DNA from: CAYYFX01 sp964571855
GTDB taxonomy: Bacteria; ARS69
Assembly: GCA_964571855.1 (NCBI GenBank)
Contig: CAZNDO010000040.1
Span: 1-15,375, forward strand
Length of the DNA stretch: 15,375 nucleotides
Reading direction: 5' to 3'
Shown here: positions 5,604 to 13,179 of the stretch, in pieces
Layout: the number at the start of each line of letters is the position of its first letter
Numbering within the stretch: position 1 is the stretch's first letter
Program-made: the position numbers and the translations under genes
Notes under the pieces: model-generated
Database searches by the model: none
What the model was told of the DNA's origin: nothing
What the model saw: the letters and a program-made list of their open reading frames with translations, nothing else

Positions 5604-8600
5604 TCAGTTGAACTTCCCGCCGCGCGCGATCCACGCGGCGATGTCCTTCGCGCTGCGGTCGCGCGGCAACCCCGGATGGATCACGCGCGCCGTGCACTTC
5701 TCCGCCGCCTTCACCAGGTCCCGGTACGGACCGCCCTCCGGGTTCCTGATGACGGCCTTCTTCGAGGCGTCGTACTCGAAGATCTTCCCGTTGATCTTGA
5801 TGCATTCGTCGCAGCTCGTGCACTGCGGCGTGTCGATCCACGGCGCCATGTAGTCGCCGTCCGCCGCGCCCGCGACCGCCGCCCCGCCGGAGGGCGCCGG
5901 CGACACCGCGATCGGCGCCGCCGTGAGCCCGGCCAGGGCCGAGGCCCCGCCGCCCGCGGCGAGCTGCATGAGGCTCGTGGCCAGCTTCCCGGCCAGCTCC
6001 GCGCGCACCTGGCCCTCGATCTCCGCGCGCGAGATCTCCTTCCGGTCCATCCCGGCCAGCGCCTTGAGCATCGTCCAGAACTGCTTCCGGTCCTCGCAGG
6101 ACTCCACGATCACCTTGCTCACGAGCAGCCGGCTCAGGCGGTTCTTCCGGTCCACGGACCAGACGTACGGGAACTTCCCGTCCTTGTCGTCCGCCGCCAG
6201 GTCCAGGAACTCGTGCAGCGGGACCATGTTGTCGTTCCACGTGTCCGGCGGCGCGATGCGGAAGTGCTTGCGGAACCGCGTCTCCGTCACGGCGAAGTCG
6301 GCGAAGGTCATGGGCACGGTCATCTCGCGCTCGACGCCGCCGTCCTTGTAACGGATCGTGTACTCGGGCCAGTCCGCGTCCATCGCCGGGTTGCCGTCCA
6401 GGTCGAAGCACTCCGCCGGCGTCGTCCCGCGCTCCGGGTCGTACCGGAACAGCGGGTAGGCGCGCGACTCGACGGCCAGCTTGCCCTGCTGCGAGCTCAG
6501 GTCGTCGCCGATCCCGTGCTCCGGCTGGCAGGAGGAGTACAGGTTGAACAGCGCCGGCCGCCGCTCCTTCAGGCCCTTGATGAAGCCCTCGATCATGTGG
6601 CTCGGGTACGCGATCGTGCTCTGCAGCACGAACGTGTTCCGGTGCGCCATGCCGACGAGCCCGATCTCCTTGCGCGGCTCCTGCTTGCCCTGGATGGCCT
6701 TGCCGTACTGCGCCATGTCGGAGACCTGGCCCAGGAAGCCCGACGTGCAGGCCTGACCGCCGGTGTTCGAGTACACCTGCGTGTCGAGCACCAGCACCTT
6801 GATGGGCTTCCCGGACGCCAGCGCGCGGGAGAGGTTCTGGAAGCCGATGTCGTACATCGCGCCGTCGCCGCCCACGGCCACCACCGGCGGGCACAGCTCC
6901 CACTCCTCGTCCGTGAACTTCGTCCAGTTGAAGTACGTGAACTCCTCGTCGTGCTTGCCCGGCTCCCACTTGCCCGCCAGCTCCAGCTCCGCCGCCCGGA
7001 TCGCCTTGAAGCCGTCGGCCATCTTCGCCATGTGCCCCTCGAAGACGCCCATGGCCATGGAGGCCGGATCCTGGAAGAGGTGGTTCGCCCACGGGAACGG
7101 GTACGGGTTGAACGGGTACGTGCTGCCCCACACCGACGTGCATCCGGTGGCGTTCAGGAAGCCCATGCGCGAGCGGCCGTTCCCCGTGATGCCCTCCAGG
7201 TAGCGCGTGCGCAGGCTCTTGAGGTCCGCCGCCAGCCGCGTGACGCGCTTCAGCCAGTCCTGGTCGATCGGAGCCGCCTCGCCCTGTCCCTCGAGCCGCC
7301 CGGCGAGATCCGCCAGCGTCAGGTCCTGGTTCCGGAAGTCGTCCACGATCTTCGCCATGGGATCGCCGACCGGCAGGCCCTCCACCAGCTTGAGCTGCAC
7401 GTGCCTCTCCAGCTTCTCGATCAGCTCGGAGAGCCGCGCCACGTGCTTCGCCACGCGCGGCTGCATGAGCGCCTCCACCGTGGCCACGAAGAGGTGGATC
7501 ACCGTCTTCTCCCCGCAGCCCAGGCACGCGCCCTCGCCGGACGCGAAGGCGAGGTAGTTCGCCTTGTCCAGGAGGATGGTCTCGAGCGCGCCGATCCCCT
7601 GCTCCAGGTCGTCCACGCGGATGTACTTCCTCGGCGTGGTGGGCAGGTCGAGCCAGAAGTCCCACTCGCGCTGGAGCTTCTTGACCGACGCCTCGTTCTG
7701 CGGCACGGCGCGCAGCGCGTCGTCGTCGCAGACCTGCACGCACTCCATGCAGCCCTTGCAGGTGTAGGGGTTCACCGTGATCGACAGCAGGCCGCCGGAG
7801 CCCGGCTGCTGCTTCTCGTGCAGCGTCCAGTACGGCCGGGACAGGGCGAAGGCGAAGCCGCCCAGCTCGTCCTCGAAGAGTTCCAGCTCCTTCGCCAGCC
7901 GCTCCTTCTCCTCGCCGGTCGCCGTGCTCTCCTTCAGGGTCTTCTCCACCGCGGCCTTCAGCATCACCGCGACGGAGTCCGTCTCCTTCGCTGCCGCGCA
8001 GGAGGCGCGCAGGTGCTTCTCCACCGTGCGCGCGGCGCGGGACAGGTGCTTCAGGTCGTGCCCGGCCTTGCGCAGCCGCGACACGACCGTGTCCATGACC
8101 TGGCCGATCTCGTTCACGAGGCCGGGGATGGCGGTGTCCGGGCATACCGTCCAGCACTTGCCGCAGGCCGTGCAGTTCTCCGCGATCCACTCCGGATGCT
8201 CGAAGCGGATCTGCGTCATGTCGCGGAACAGCGACGTGGACGCCGGCATCACGCCCAGCCCGATGAAGGGATCGGTGAGGTTGTCGTTGCCGAGCCCGCG
8301 CGCGTAGAAGTTCCCGGTCTGCTCCCAGAAGCGGTGGAGGTCGCTCATGGGGGCCTTGCTCTGCGGGATCCGCTTCATCATCACGGGCATCGGCGGCTCG
8401 CCGGGGACGGTGCGGGCGCGGGCCGCGGCGTCCGAGAGCGCGCCGGGCTTCACCTCGAACACCTCGTCCCAGCCGCGCTTCACGACGCGCATGTTGTCCT
8501 CGACCACGCGCGCGCCCTTGGAGCCGAACTTCTCCTGCAGCTGGGCCCGGATGGCCTCCAGGAGCCGCGCGTCGTCCAGCCCGGCGTTCTTGGCCACCGG

Positions 8601-10574
8601 CGAGGCGGCGAAGAACGCGCCCTGGAACGCGATCCCCTGCATGCGGAGCTGCAGTTCGGAGTCCGACGCCTCCGCCCGCGCGATCTTGAACGCGTCCAGC
8701 GCGAACACGCGGATCTTCTTGTCCACGATGATCCGCTGGAACGCCGGCGGGATGCTCTCCCACACCTTGTCCGGCGTGCCGGCATCGCTCTGCCAGATGA
8801 ACACGCCGCCCTCCTTCAGGCCGGCCAGCGCGTTCGTGTGGTGGAAGACGTTCGGGTCCGGGGACAGCACCACGTCCACGTAGAAGTACTCGCAGTTCAC
8901 GCGGATGGGCTCCGGCGCGGCCGAGAGGTAGTACGTGGTGGGCTGGCCCTTCTTCTCCGAGCCGTACTTCGGGTTGGCCTTGATGTGCCAGCCGAGCAGG
9001 TCGAACAGCGTCATCGCCAGGTTCTTGCCCGTGGTGATGGCGCCCCAGCCGCCGACGGAGTGGAACCGCACCGTGATGGCGCCTTCCGGCATGAGGTTCG
9101 GGTTCTCCGAGCCCTTCACCGCCAGCTCGCGCACGTGCGGGTACGCCGCCTCGATCGTCTGCTGGTACATCTCCTGCTTGGGCGTCAGCGCGTCCTCGCG
9201 CAGGAAGTCGATGGACAGGTAGAACAGCTTCTTGCGCTTCCCGTCCGGCAGCATGTTCTCGACCGCGCCGATCACGCCCTCGGGCTGCAGGTCGCGGCTG
9301 CCCATGCCGAACGATCCGGAGTACAGCGGCGGCAGGTCCGCCGCGTCCCGGTACGCCGGCAGCTCCGGGTACGGCGGACTCTTCCGGTCCCGGCCGTTCT
9401 CCACGCACTTGCTGAGCGTGGCGCGGATCTCGCGCATGAGCGGCAGGTCCGCGGCCAGCGGCTGGTCCAGCCGCTCCAGCACGGTCACGCCCTTGCGGCC
9501 CTGCAGGATGCGACCCACCAGGTCCGCCGGGAACGGGCGGAACATCACCATGTCCACCACGCCCACCTTCAGCCCGCGGGACTCCCGCAGGTAGTCCGCC
9601 ACCACCTCGGCGGTGGGGATCACGCTGCCCTGGCCCACGAGCAGCCAGTCCGCGTCGTCCGTGCGGTAGGTCATCACGCGGTCGTACCGGCGGTTCGTGA
9701 GCTTCGCGAACTCCTCGAACGCGCGGTCCGACAGCTCCTGCACGTGGTCGAAGAAGAACGGCCGCTGCGCGGCCACGCTCTGCATGTACGAGTCCTGGTT
9801 CTGCACCAGGCCCGCCATCATGGGGTTGTCCACGTCCCACAGCACCGGGATGCGGCGCCGCGTCTCGCCGTACAGGATCCGCTGCGCCGGCGTGGGCGTC
9901 TCGATGATGTCGTCCGGCTTGCCCAGGTACTCCTCGATCAGCGCGCGCTCCGGCACGCGCATGGACTCGATCAGGTGCGTGGTGAGGAAGCCGTCCTGGG
10001 CGAGCGCGCCCGGCGTGAGCGACAGCTCCGCGATCCGGTGCGCGATGATGTTCAGGTCCGCCGCGGCCTGCGCGTCCTTGGCGAAGAGCTGGAAGAACCC
10101 GGTGTCGTCGATGCAGTGGTAGTCGTCGTGGCCGGCGTGCACGTTCAGCGTGGCCTTCGTCATCGCGCGCGCGCCGATGTTCAGCACGTACGTCAGCCGC
10201 TTGCCCACGGCCGCGTACAGCGACTCGTGCATGTACGCGATGCCCTGCCCGGACGAGAAGTTCGCCGCGCGCAGCCCGGTCATCGCCATGCCGGCGGTGA
10301 CGGCCGCGGCCGCGTGCTCGCCCTCGGGCTCCACGAAGATCAGCGGGCGCCCGGACACGTTCACGTGCCCGGCGGCGGCCGCCTCCGCCCAGTACTCGCC
10401 CATCTGGGTGGACGGCGTGATCGGGTAGGCGCCCGCGGCGTCCGACGACTCGCGTTCGCACATGATGACGGCGGTGTTGCCGTCCATCGCGGCGCGGACT
10501 CCGGGGTACTTGGCCTCCCCGCGCCGTTCCTCCTTCGCTCCGAACAGCTTCCGACCGGGCGTCAGTACCGACAT
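5604..10574 (-). CDS. nifJ: Very large pyruvate:ferredoxin oxidoreductase-like protein with fused C-terminal ferredoxin domain
   Basis: A 1656-residue homodimeric-type 2-oxoacid:ferredoxin oxidoreductase; ordinary members have about 1170-1230 residues. Domain I (from MDGNTAV, 30-36) has the substrate/thiamine-side residues Thr53 (YPITPS), Glu86 and Arg136. Domain II is near 310-390 and the gamma-type domain near 500-595 (GGWGAITTGKN). Two ferredoxin motifs follow: C801-x2-C804-x2-C807-x3-C811-P and C939-x2-C942-x2-C945-x3-C949. The thiamine domain has GGDG at 1235-1238 and VYSNTGGQ at 1267-1274. C1017, C1020, C1145 and C1349 match the ligands of the cluster nearest the cofactor. Extra helical stretches sit at about 820-930 and 1025-1130. 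An Ala/Gly/Pro linker (about 1535-1575) leads to a monocluster ferredoxin motif, C1585-x2-C1588-x2-C1591 and C1627. The ATG at 10574 is preferred to an upstream TTG. Substrate is likely pyruvate, but other 2-oxoacids are possible. Confidence 0.9.
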   Translation of the reverse strand: MSVLTPGRKLFGAKEERRGEAKYPGVRAAMDGNTAVIMCERESSDAAGAYPITPSTQMGEYWAEAAAAGHVNVSGRPLIFVEPEGEHAAAAVTAGMAMTGLRAANFSSGQGIAYMHESLYAAVGKRLTYVLNIGARAMTKATLNVHAGHDDYHCIDDTGFFQLFAKDAQAAADLNIIAHRIAELSLTPGALAQDGFLTTHLIESMRVPERALIEEYLGKPDDIIETPTPAQRILYGETRRRIPVLWDVDNPMMAGLVQNQDSYMQSVAAQRPFFFDHVQELSDRAFEEFAKLTNRRYDRVMTYRTDDADWLLVGQGSVIPTAEVVADYLRESRGLKVGVVDMVMFRPFPADLVGRILQGRKGVTVLERLDQPLAADLPLMREIRATLSKCVENGRDRKSPPYPELPAYRDAADLPPLYSGSFGMGSRDLQPEGVIGAVENMLPDGKRKKLFYLSIDFLREDALTPKQEMYQQTIEAAYPHVRELAVKGSENPNLMPEGAITVRFHSVGGWGAITTGKNLAMTLFDLLGWHIKANPKYGSEKKGQPTTYYLSAAPEPIRVNCEYFYVDVVLSPDPNVFHHTNALAGLKEGGVFIWQSDAGTPDKVWESIPPAFQRIIVDKKIRVFALDAFKIARAEASDSELQLRMQGIAFQGAFFAASPVAKNAGLDDARLLEAIRAQLQEKFGSKGARVVEDNMRVVKRGWDEVFEVKPGALSDAAARARTVPGEPPMPVMMKRIPQSKAPMSDLHRFWEQTGNFYARGLGNDNLTDPFIGLGVMPASTSLFRDMTQIRFEHPEWIAENCTACGKCWTVCPDTAIPGLVNEIGQVMDTVVSRLRKAGHDLKHLSRAARTVEKHLRASCAAAKETDSVAVMLKAAVEKTLKESTATGEEKERLAKELELFEDELGGFAFALSRPYWTLHEKQQPGSGGLLSITVNPYTCKGCMECVQVCDDDALRAVPQNEASVKKLQREWDFWLDLPTTPRKYIRVDDLEQGIGALETILLDKANYLAFASGEGACLGCGEKTVIHLFVATVEALMQPRVAKHVARLSELIEKLERHVQLKLVEGLPVGDPMAKIVDDFRNQDLTLADLAGRLEGQGEAAPIDQDWLKRVTRLAADLKSLRTRYLEGITGNGRSRMGFLNATGCTSVWGSTYPFNPYPFPWANHLFQDPASMAMGVFEGHMAKMADGFKAIRAAELELAGKWEPGKHDEEFTYFNWTKFTDEEWELCPPVVAVGGDGAMYDIGFQNLSRALASGKPIKVLVLDTQVYSNTGGQACTSGFLGQVSDMAQYGKAIQGKQEPRKEIGLVGMAHRNTFVLQSTIAYPSHMIEGFIKGLKERRPALFNLYSSCQPEHGIGDDLSSQQGKLAVESRAYPLFRYDPERGTTPAECFDLDGNPAMDADWPEYTIRYKDGGVEREMTVPMTFADFAVTETRFRKHFRIAPPDTWNDNMVPLHEFLDLAADDKDGKFPYVWSVDRKNRLSRLLVSKVIVESCEDRKQFWTMLKALAGMDRKEISRAEIEGQVRAELAGKLATSLMQLAAGGGASALAGLTAAPIAVSPAPSGGAAVAGAADGDYMAPWIDTPQCTSCDECIKINGKIFEYDASKKAVIRNPEGGPYRDLVKAAEKCTARVIHPGLPRDRSAKDIAAWIARGGKFN

Positions 10575-10629
10575 TCCAGAACCCCCATCCAGTCCGTGCA
10601 ACTTGCGGGCGTGCGCCGGGACTCCCCCT

Positions 10630-11493
10630 CTACGTGGGAGCGTCGCGGCGAGCGCCCTGGCGAATGATCCTCCTCGCGGCGGGACCCTTCTGCGGGCCTT
10701 CCACCGGATCGATCCACACGATGGCCCCGGTGGGGCACCGCTGGATCGGCGTGCGCGTGGCGTGCTGCCTCGTGTAGTCCACCACGGGCAGGTTGTTCTG
10801 CATGGTGATCAACGCCGGCGCGTCCATCGCGCAGCGCGCGCAGGCCGTGCAGGCCACCTCGCAGTCCGTCAGGATCTCGTCGCCGGCCTCGAGCGAGCGG
10901 CAGGCGACCCACAGCCGGCGGTCCGCGGGCTGCAGCGAGAACAGGTCCTTCGGGCAGGCGTCCACGCAGTCGCCGCAACCCGTGCACTTCTTCTCGTCCA
11001 CGACGGGCAGGCCGTGCCGGTCCATGGTGATGGCGTCGAAGTCGCAGGCGACCTCGCAGTCGGCCAGCCCCAGGCAGCCCCAGAAGCACCCCTTGCCGCC
11101 GCCCGCCACCTGGGCCGCCGCCGCGCAGGACGCCAGCCCGTCGTACCGCGCGCGGTTGCGGGCCACGTGCGCCCCGCCCGCGCAGGCCAGACGCGCCACG
11201 ATCTTCGTGACCTCGCCGACATCCACGCCGAGGAACGCCGCGATCGCCGCGCGGTCGTCGTCCGAGCCCACGGAGCACTTCCCCGGCTGGGTCTTCCCCG
11301 CCACGAGGGCCTCGGCGAACGGCCGACACCCCGGGAAGCCGCACGCCCCGCAGTTCGCGTGCGGCAGCATGTCGTCCACGGTGTCGATCCGCGGATCCTC
11401 GAAGACCTTCAACCGGCGGTTGGCGAGGACCAGAAGCGACGTGAGGGCGAAGGTGAGGCCCCCGAGCGCCAGGGCCGCCTGGACGACGATCAT
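10630..11493 (-). CDS. rnfB: RnfB, ferredoxin-interacting Fe-S subunit of the Rnf complex (clostridial type)
   Basis: A 287-residue protein with one N-terminal membrane anchor (about 3-24) and 20 cysteines. The signature four-Cys domain is LPHANCGACGFPGC (C48, C51, C56) plus C73. The middle region (C104, RYDGLASC ending at C123, then C136-x3-C140-x5-C146-x3-C150) matches clostridial RnfB and is followed by C170-x2-C173-x2-C176-x3-C180-P. The last ferredoxin unit keeps C215, C218, C221 and C253, but has Ala225 and Q243/T246/P249 where ligands of its second cluster would be. RnfB takes electrons from reduced ferredoxin. The ATG at 11493 has a GGAGG site 7 bases upstream and starts right at the membrane anchor, so it is preferred to upstream starts that add a Pro/Arg-rich, non-conserved leader. 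It is the first gene of the operon, 55 bp before the nifJ-like gene. Confidence 0.95.
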   Translation of the reverse strand: MIVVQAALALGGLTFALTSLLVLANRRLKVFEDPRIDTVDDMLPHANCGACGFPGCRPFAEALVAGKTQPGKCSVGSDDDRAAIAAFLGVDVGEVTKIVARLACAGGAHVARNRARYDGLASCAAAAQVAGGGKGCFWGCLGLADCEVACDFDAITMDRHGLPVVDEKKCTGCGDCVDACPKDLFSLQPADRRLWVACRSLEAGDEILTDCEVACTACARCAMDAPALITMQNNLPVVDYTRQHATRTPIQRCPTGAIVWIDPVEGPQKGPAARRIIRQGARRDAPT

Positions 11494-11614
11494 TCCCTGC
11501 CCTCCCCGCACCCGGGATCGGACGAACCTGGCGGGAGGCGGCGGGACGTGCGCGGACCATTCCGCGCGATCCGGTTCCGGGGGCACCTCGTCGCGTCGTT
11601 CATCCGGGCTTCGT

Positions 11615-11643
11615 TCGACACCCCGGCCCCTTTCCGGTAGGCT
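11615..11643 (+). promoter_or_regulatory. Candidate promoter for the fprA-transporter operon
   Basis: TCGACA at 11615-11620 matches the -35 consensus at 5 of 6 bases. It is followed after exactly 17 bases by TAGGCT at 11638-11643, which fits the TAnnnT pattern of -10 elements in GC-rich genomes. A transcript would start near 11650 and cross the tandem palindrome at 11681-11702 before the GTG at 11757. Found by eye only. Confidence 0.35.
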
Positions 11644-11680
11644 CGGCAGGACCGGCCGGGGGGAAGGTTCCGCCGAGGGT

Positions 11681-11702
11681 GTCCCGGGACTGGTCCCGGG
11701 AG
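11681..11702. repeat. Tandem palindrome, candidate operator
   Basis: GTCCCGGGAC at 11681-11690 is a perfect 10-base palindrome. It recurs at 11693-11702 as GTCCCGGGAG, so the 8-base palindrome TCCCGGGA occurs twice with a 12-base period. This spacing, close to one helical turn, suits a dimeric repressor or activator bound twice to one face. It lies between the two candidate start sites and could serve both operons. In GC-rich DNA a CCCGGG palindrome alone is weak evidence; the duplication is what stands out. Confidence 0.4.
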
Positions 11703-11715
11703 TCACGTTCGGCCC

Positions 11716-11721
11716 AATATA
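11716..11721 (-). promoter_or_regulatory. Candidate -10 element of the rnf operon promoter
   Basis: On the minus strand this reads TATATT, a 5-of-6 match to TATAAT, inside the only AT-rich patch of the intergenic region. No good -35 element lies 16-18 bases upstream, so the promoter would be weak or activator-dependent. A start near 11709 would put the tandem palindrome just downstream of the start site, where a repressor could block transcription. Confidence 0.3.
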
Positions 11722-11756
11722 CGACCCGGCACTCAAAAAACGAGGGTCGGACCGCC

Positions 11757-13169
11757 GTGAGCCCAGAAACCCGCCCCGGAACCCCGGAGAGGCCCCTCAG
11801 GGTGGCCGTCGTGGGCTCCGGGCCGTCCGGGTTCTACGCCGCCGAGGCCCTTTTCCGCACCCCCGGCCTCGCCGTGGCCGTGGACATCCTGGACCGGCTT
11901 CCCGCCCCGTACGGCCTGGTCCGGTACGGCGTGGCCCCGGACCACCAGAAGATGAAGTCCGTCATCCGGATGTACGAGAAGACCGCGGCCAACCCGGCCT
12001 TCCGGTTCTTCGGGAACGTGCGGCTGGGCCGGGACGTCACGGTCGCCGAGCTGCGCGGCATGTACGACCAGATCGTCTACGCCATGGGCTGCGAGACGGA
12101 CCGTCGCCTCGGCGTCCCCGGCGAGGACCTCCGCGGCAGCCACAGCGCCACGGAATTCGTGGGCTGGTACAACGGCCACCCGGACCACCGGCACGGCGCG
12201 TACGACCTCGGCGTGGAGAGCGCCGTGGTCTTCGGCATCGGCAACGTGGCCATGGACGTGGCGCGCGTCCTCGCGCGCGACCCCGACGAGCTGGCGCCCA
12301 CGGACATCGCGGGCTACGCGCTGGACGCGCTGCGCGCGAGCCGCGTGCGCGACGTGTGGGTGATCGGCCGGCGCGGCGTGGCCCAGGCCGCGTTCTCCCC
12401 GAAGGAGATCGAGGAGCTGGGCACGCTGACGGGCGTGGACCTCGTCGTGGATCCGGCGCAGCTGCAGCTGGACGACGCCACGCGCGCCGAGGTCGAGGAC
12501 GACACGAACGCGCGCAAGAACGTGGAGTACCTCGTGGAGAAGGCCGAGATGGGGCCCGCCGGCCACGACCGCCGCATCCACCTGCTGTTCCAGGCGTCGC
12601 CCGTGCGGCTCCTGGGCGAGGGCCGCGTGGAGGGCGTGGAGATCGAGCGCAACGCGCTCGTGCGCGACGAGCGCGGCGCCGTGAAGGCCCGCGGCACCGG
12701 CGCGACGGAGGTCATCCCCGCCGGCCTCGTGTTCCGCGCCATCGGCTACCACGGCATCCCCGTGGAAGGCGTGCCCTTCGACGCGAAGCGCGGCATCGTC
12801 CCGAACGACGACGGCCGCGTGCTGGATCCGGCCGGCAAGCCCATCCCCGGCGAGTACGTCGTGGGGTGGGCGAAGCGCGGGCCGTCCGGCCTGATCGGCA
12901 CGAACCGCGGCTGCTCCGCCGCCACGGCCGCGCACATGGTGGAGGACCTGCCGGGCGGCGTCACCGGCGCCGCGGCGCGGCCGGACGCGCTGGCCCCACT
13001 CCTGGACGGGCGCGGCGTGCGCGCCGTGACGTTCGACGAGTGGAAGCGGCTGGACCGCCTGGAGGAGGAGCGCGGCAGGCCCCTGGGCAAGATCCGCGAG
13101 CGGTTCCTGTCCGTGGACGACATGATCGCGGCGCTCGCCGCGGACGACGCGGCCGCGCCGCGCCCCTGA
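11757..13169 (+). CDS. fprA: FprA/adrenodoxin-reductase-like NADPH:ferredoxin reductase
   Basis: A 470-residue soluble flavoenzyme of the glutathione-reductase-like fold, unrelated in structure to the plant-type reductase at the far end of the rnf operon. The FAD motif GSGPSG is at residues 20-25, the family block PYGLVRYGVAPDHQKMK at 51-67, the NADP motif GIGNVAMDVARVL at 160-172, the site GRRGVAQAAFSPKEIEELG at 204-222, and the C-terminal flavin-closing block GWAKRGPSGLIGTNRG at 370-385. It moves electrons between NADPH and ferredoxin. The GTG at 11757 is used because conserved sequence begins 15 residues later and GAGGG (11742-11746) lies 10 bases upstream; a GTG at 11679 is possible but adds a non-conserved leader. 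It is the first gene of a plus-strand operon, 21 bp before the transporter. Confidence 0.92.
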   Translation: MSPETRPGTPERPLRVAVVGSGPSGFYAAEALFRTPGLAVAVDILDRLPAPYGLVRYGVAPDHQKMKSVIRMYEKTAANPAFRFFGNVRLGRDVTVAELRGMYDQIVYAMGCETDRRLGVPGEDLRGSHSATEFVGWYNGHPDHRHGAYDLGVESAVVFGIGNVAMDVARVLARDPDELAPTDIAGYALDALRASRVRDVWVIGRRGVAQAAFSPKEIEELGTLTGVDLVVDPAQLQLDDATRAEVEDDTNARKNVEYLVEKAEMGPAGHDRRIHLLFQASPVRLLGEGRVEGVEIERNALVRDERGAVKARGTGATEVIPAGLVFRAIGYHGIPVEGVPFDAKRGIVPNDDGRVLDPAGKPIPGEYVVGWAKRGPSGLIGTNRGCSAATAAHMVEDLPGGVTGAAARPDALAPLLDGRGVRAVTFDEWKRLDRLEEERGRPLGKIRERFLSVDDMIAALAADDAAAPRP

Positions 13170-13179
13170 CCGAGTCCCC

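Larger units (their letters stand above)
11494..11756. other. Divergent intergenic region between the rnf operon and the fprA operon
   Basis: 263 bp separate the start of rnfB (minus strand) from the GTG of the reductase (plus strand). I see no credible gene in it. It must hold both promoters. Notable contents are a tandem palindrome at 11681-11702, a rare AT-rich island at about 11714-11740 (an AATATA block and a run of six A), and a promoter-like pair at 11615-11643. The predicted leader of the rnf transcript is long (about 200 nt) if it starts at the AT-rich island. Confidence 0.7.

Noticed and set aside
5146..10461. Minus-strand 1771-codon frame overlapping the nifJ-like gene in another frame
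   Set aside because: Arg/Gly/Ala-rich with no motifs; the true frame on the same strand contains all NifJ signatures.
5604..10574. The extra length of the nifJ-like gene as a fusion or frameshift artefact
   Set aside because: The reading frame is open throughout, domain order is canonical, and all cluster ligands are in frame. The inserts have ordinary composition for this genome.
10572..10601. TTG at 10601 as start of the nifJ-like gene
   Set aside because: The ATG at 10574 has a G-rich ribosome site at proper spacing and begins nearer the conserved region; the TTG adds nine unsupported residues.
5346..10667. Plus-strand 1773-codon open frame antisense to the nifJ-like gene
   Set aside because: Its translation is His/Arg/Leu/Val-rich with no recognisable domain. 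It arises because GC-rich third positions on the real strand suppress stops in this frame.
11494..11736. Longer RnfB starting at 11736
   Set aside because: The added 81 residues are Pro/Arg-rich and would put the membrane anchor internally; the ATG at 11493 has a strong ribosome site.
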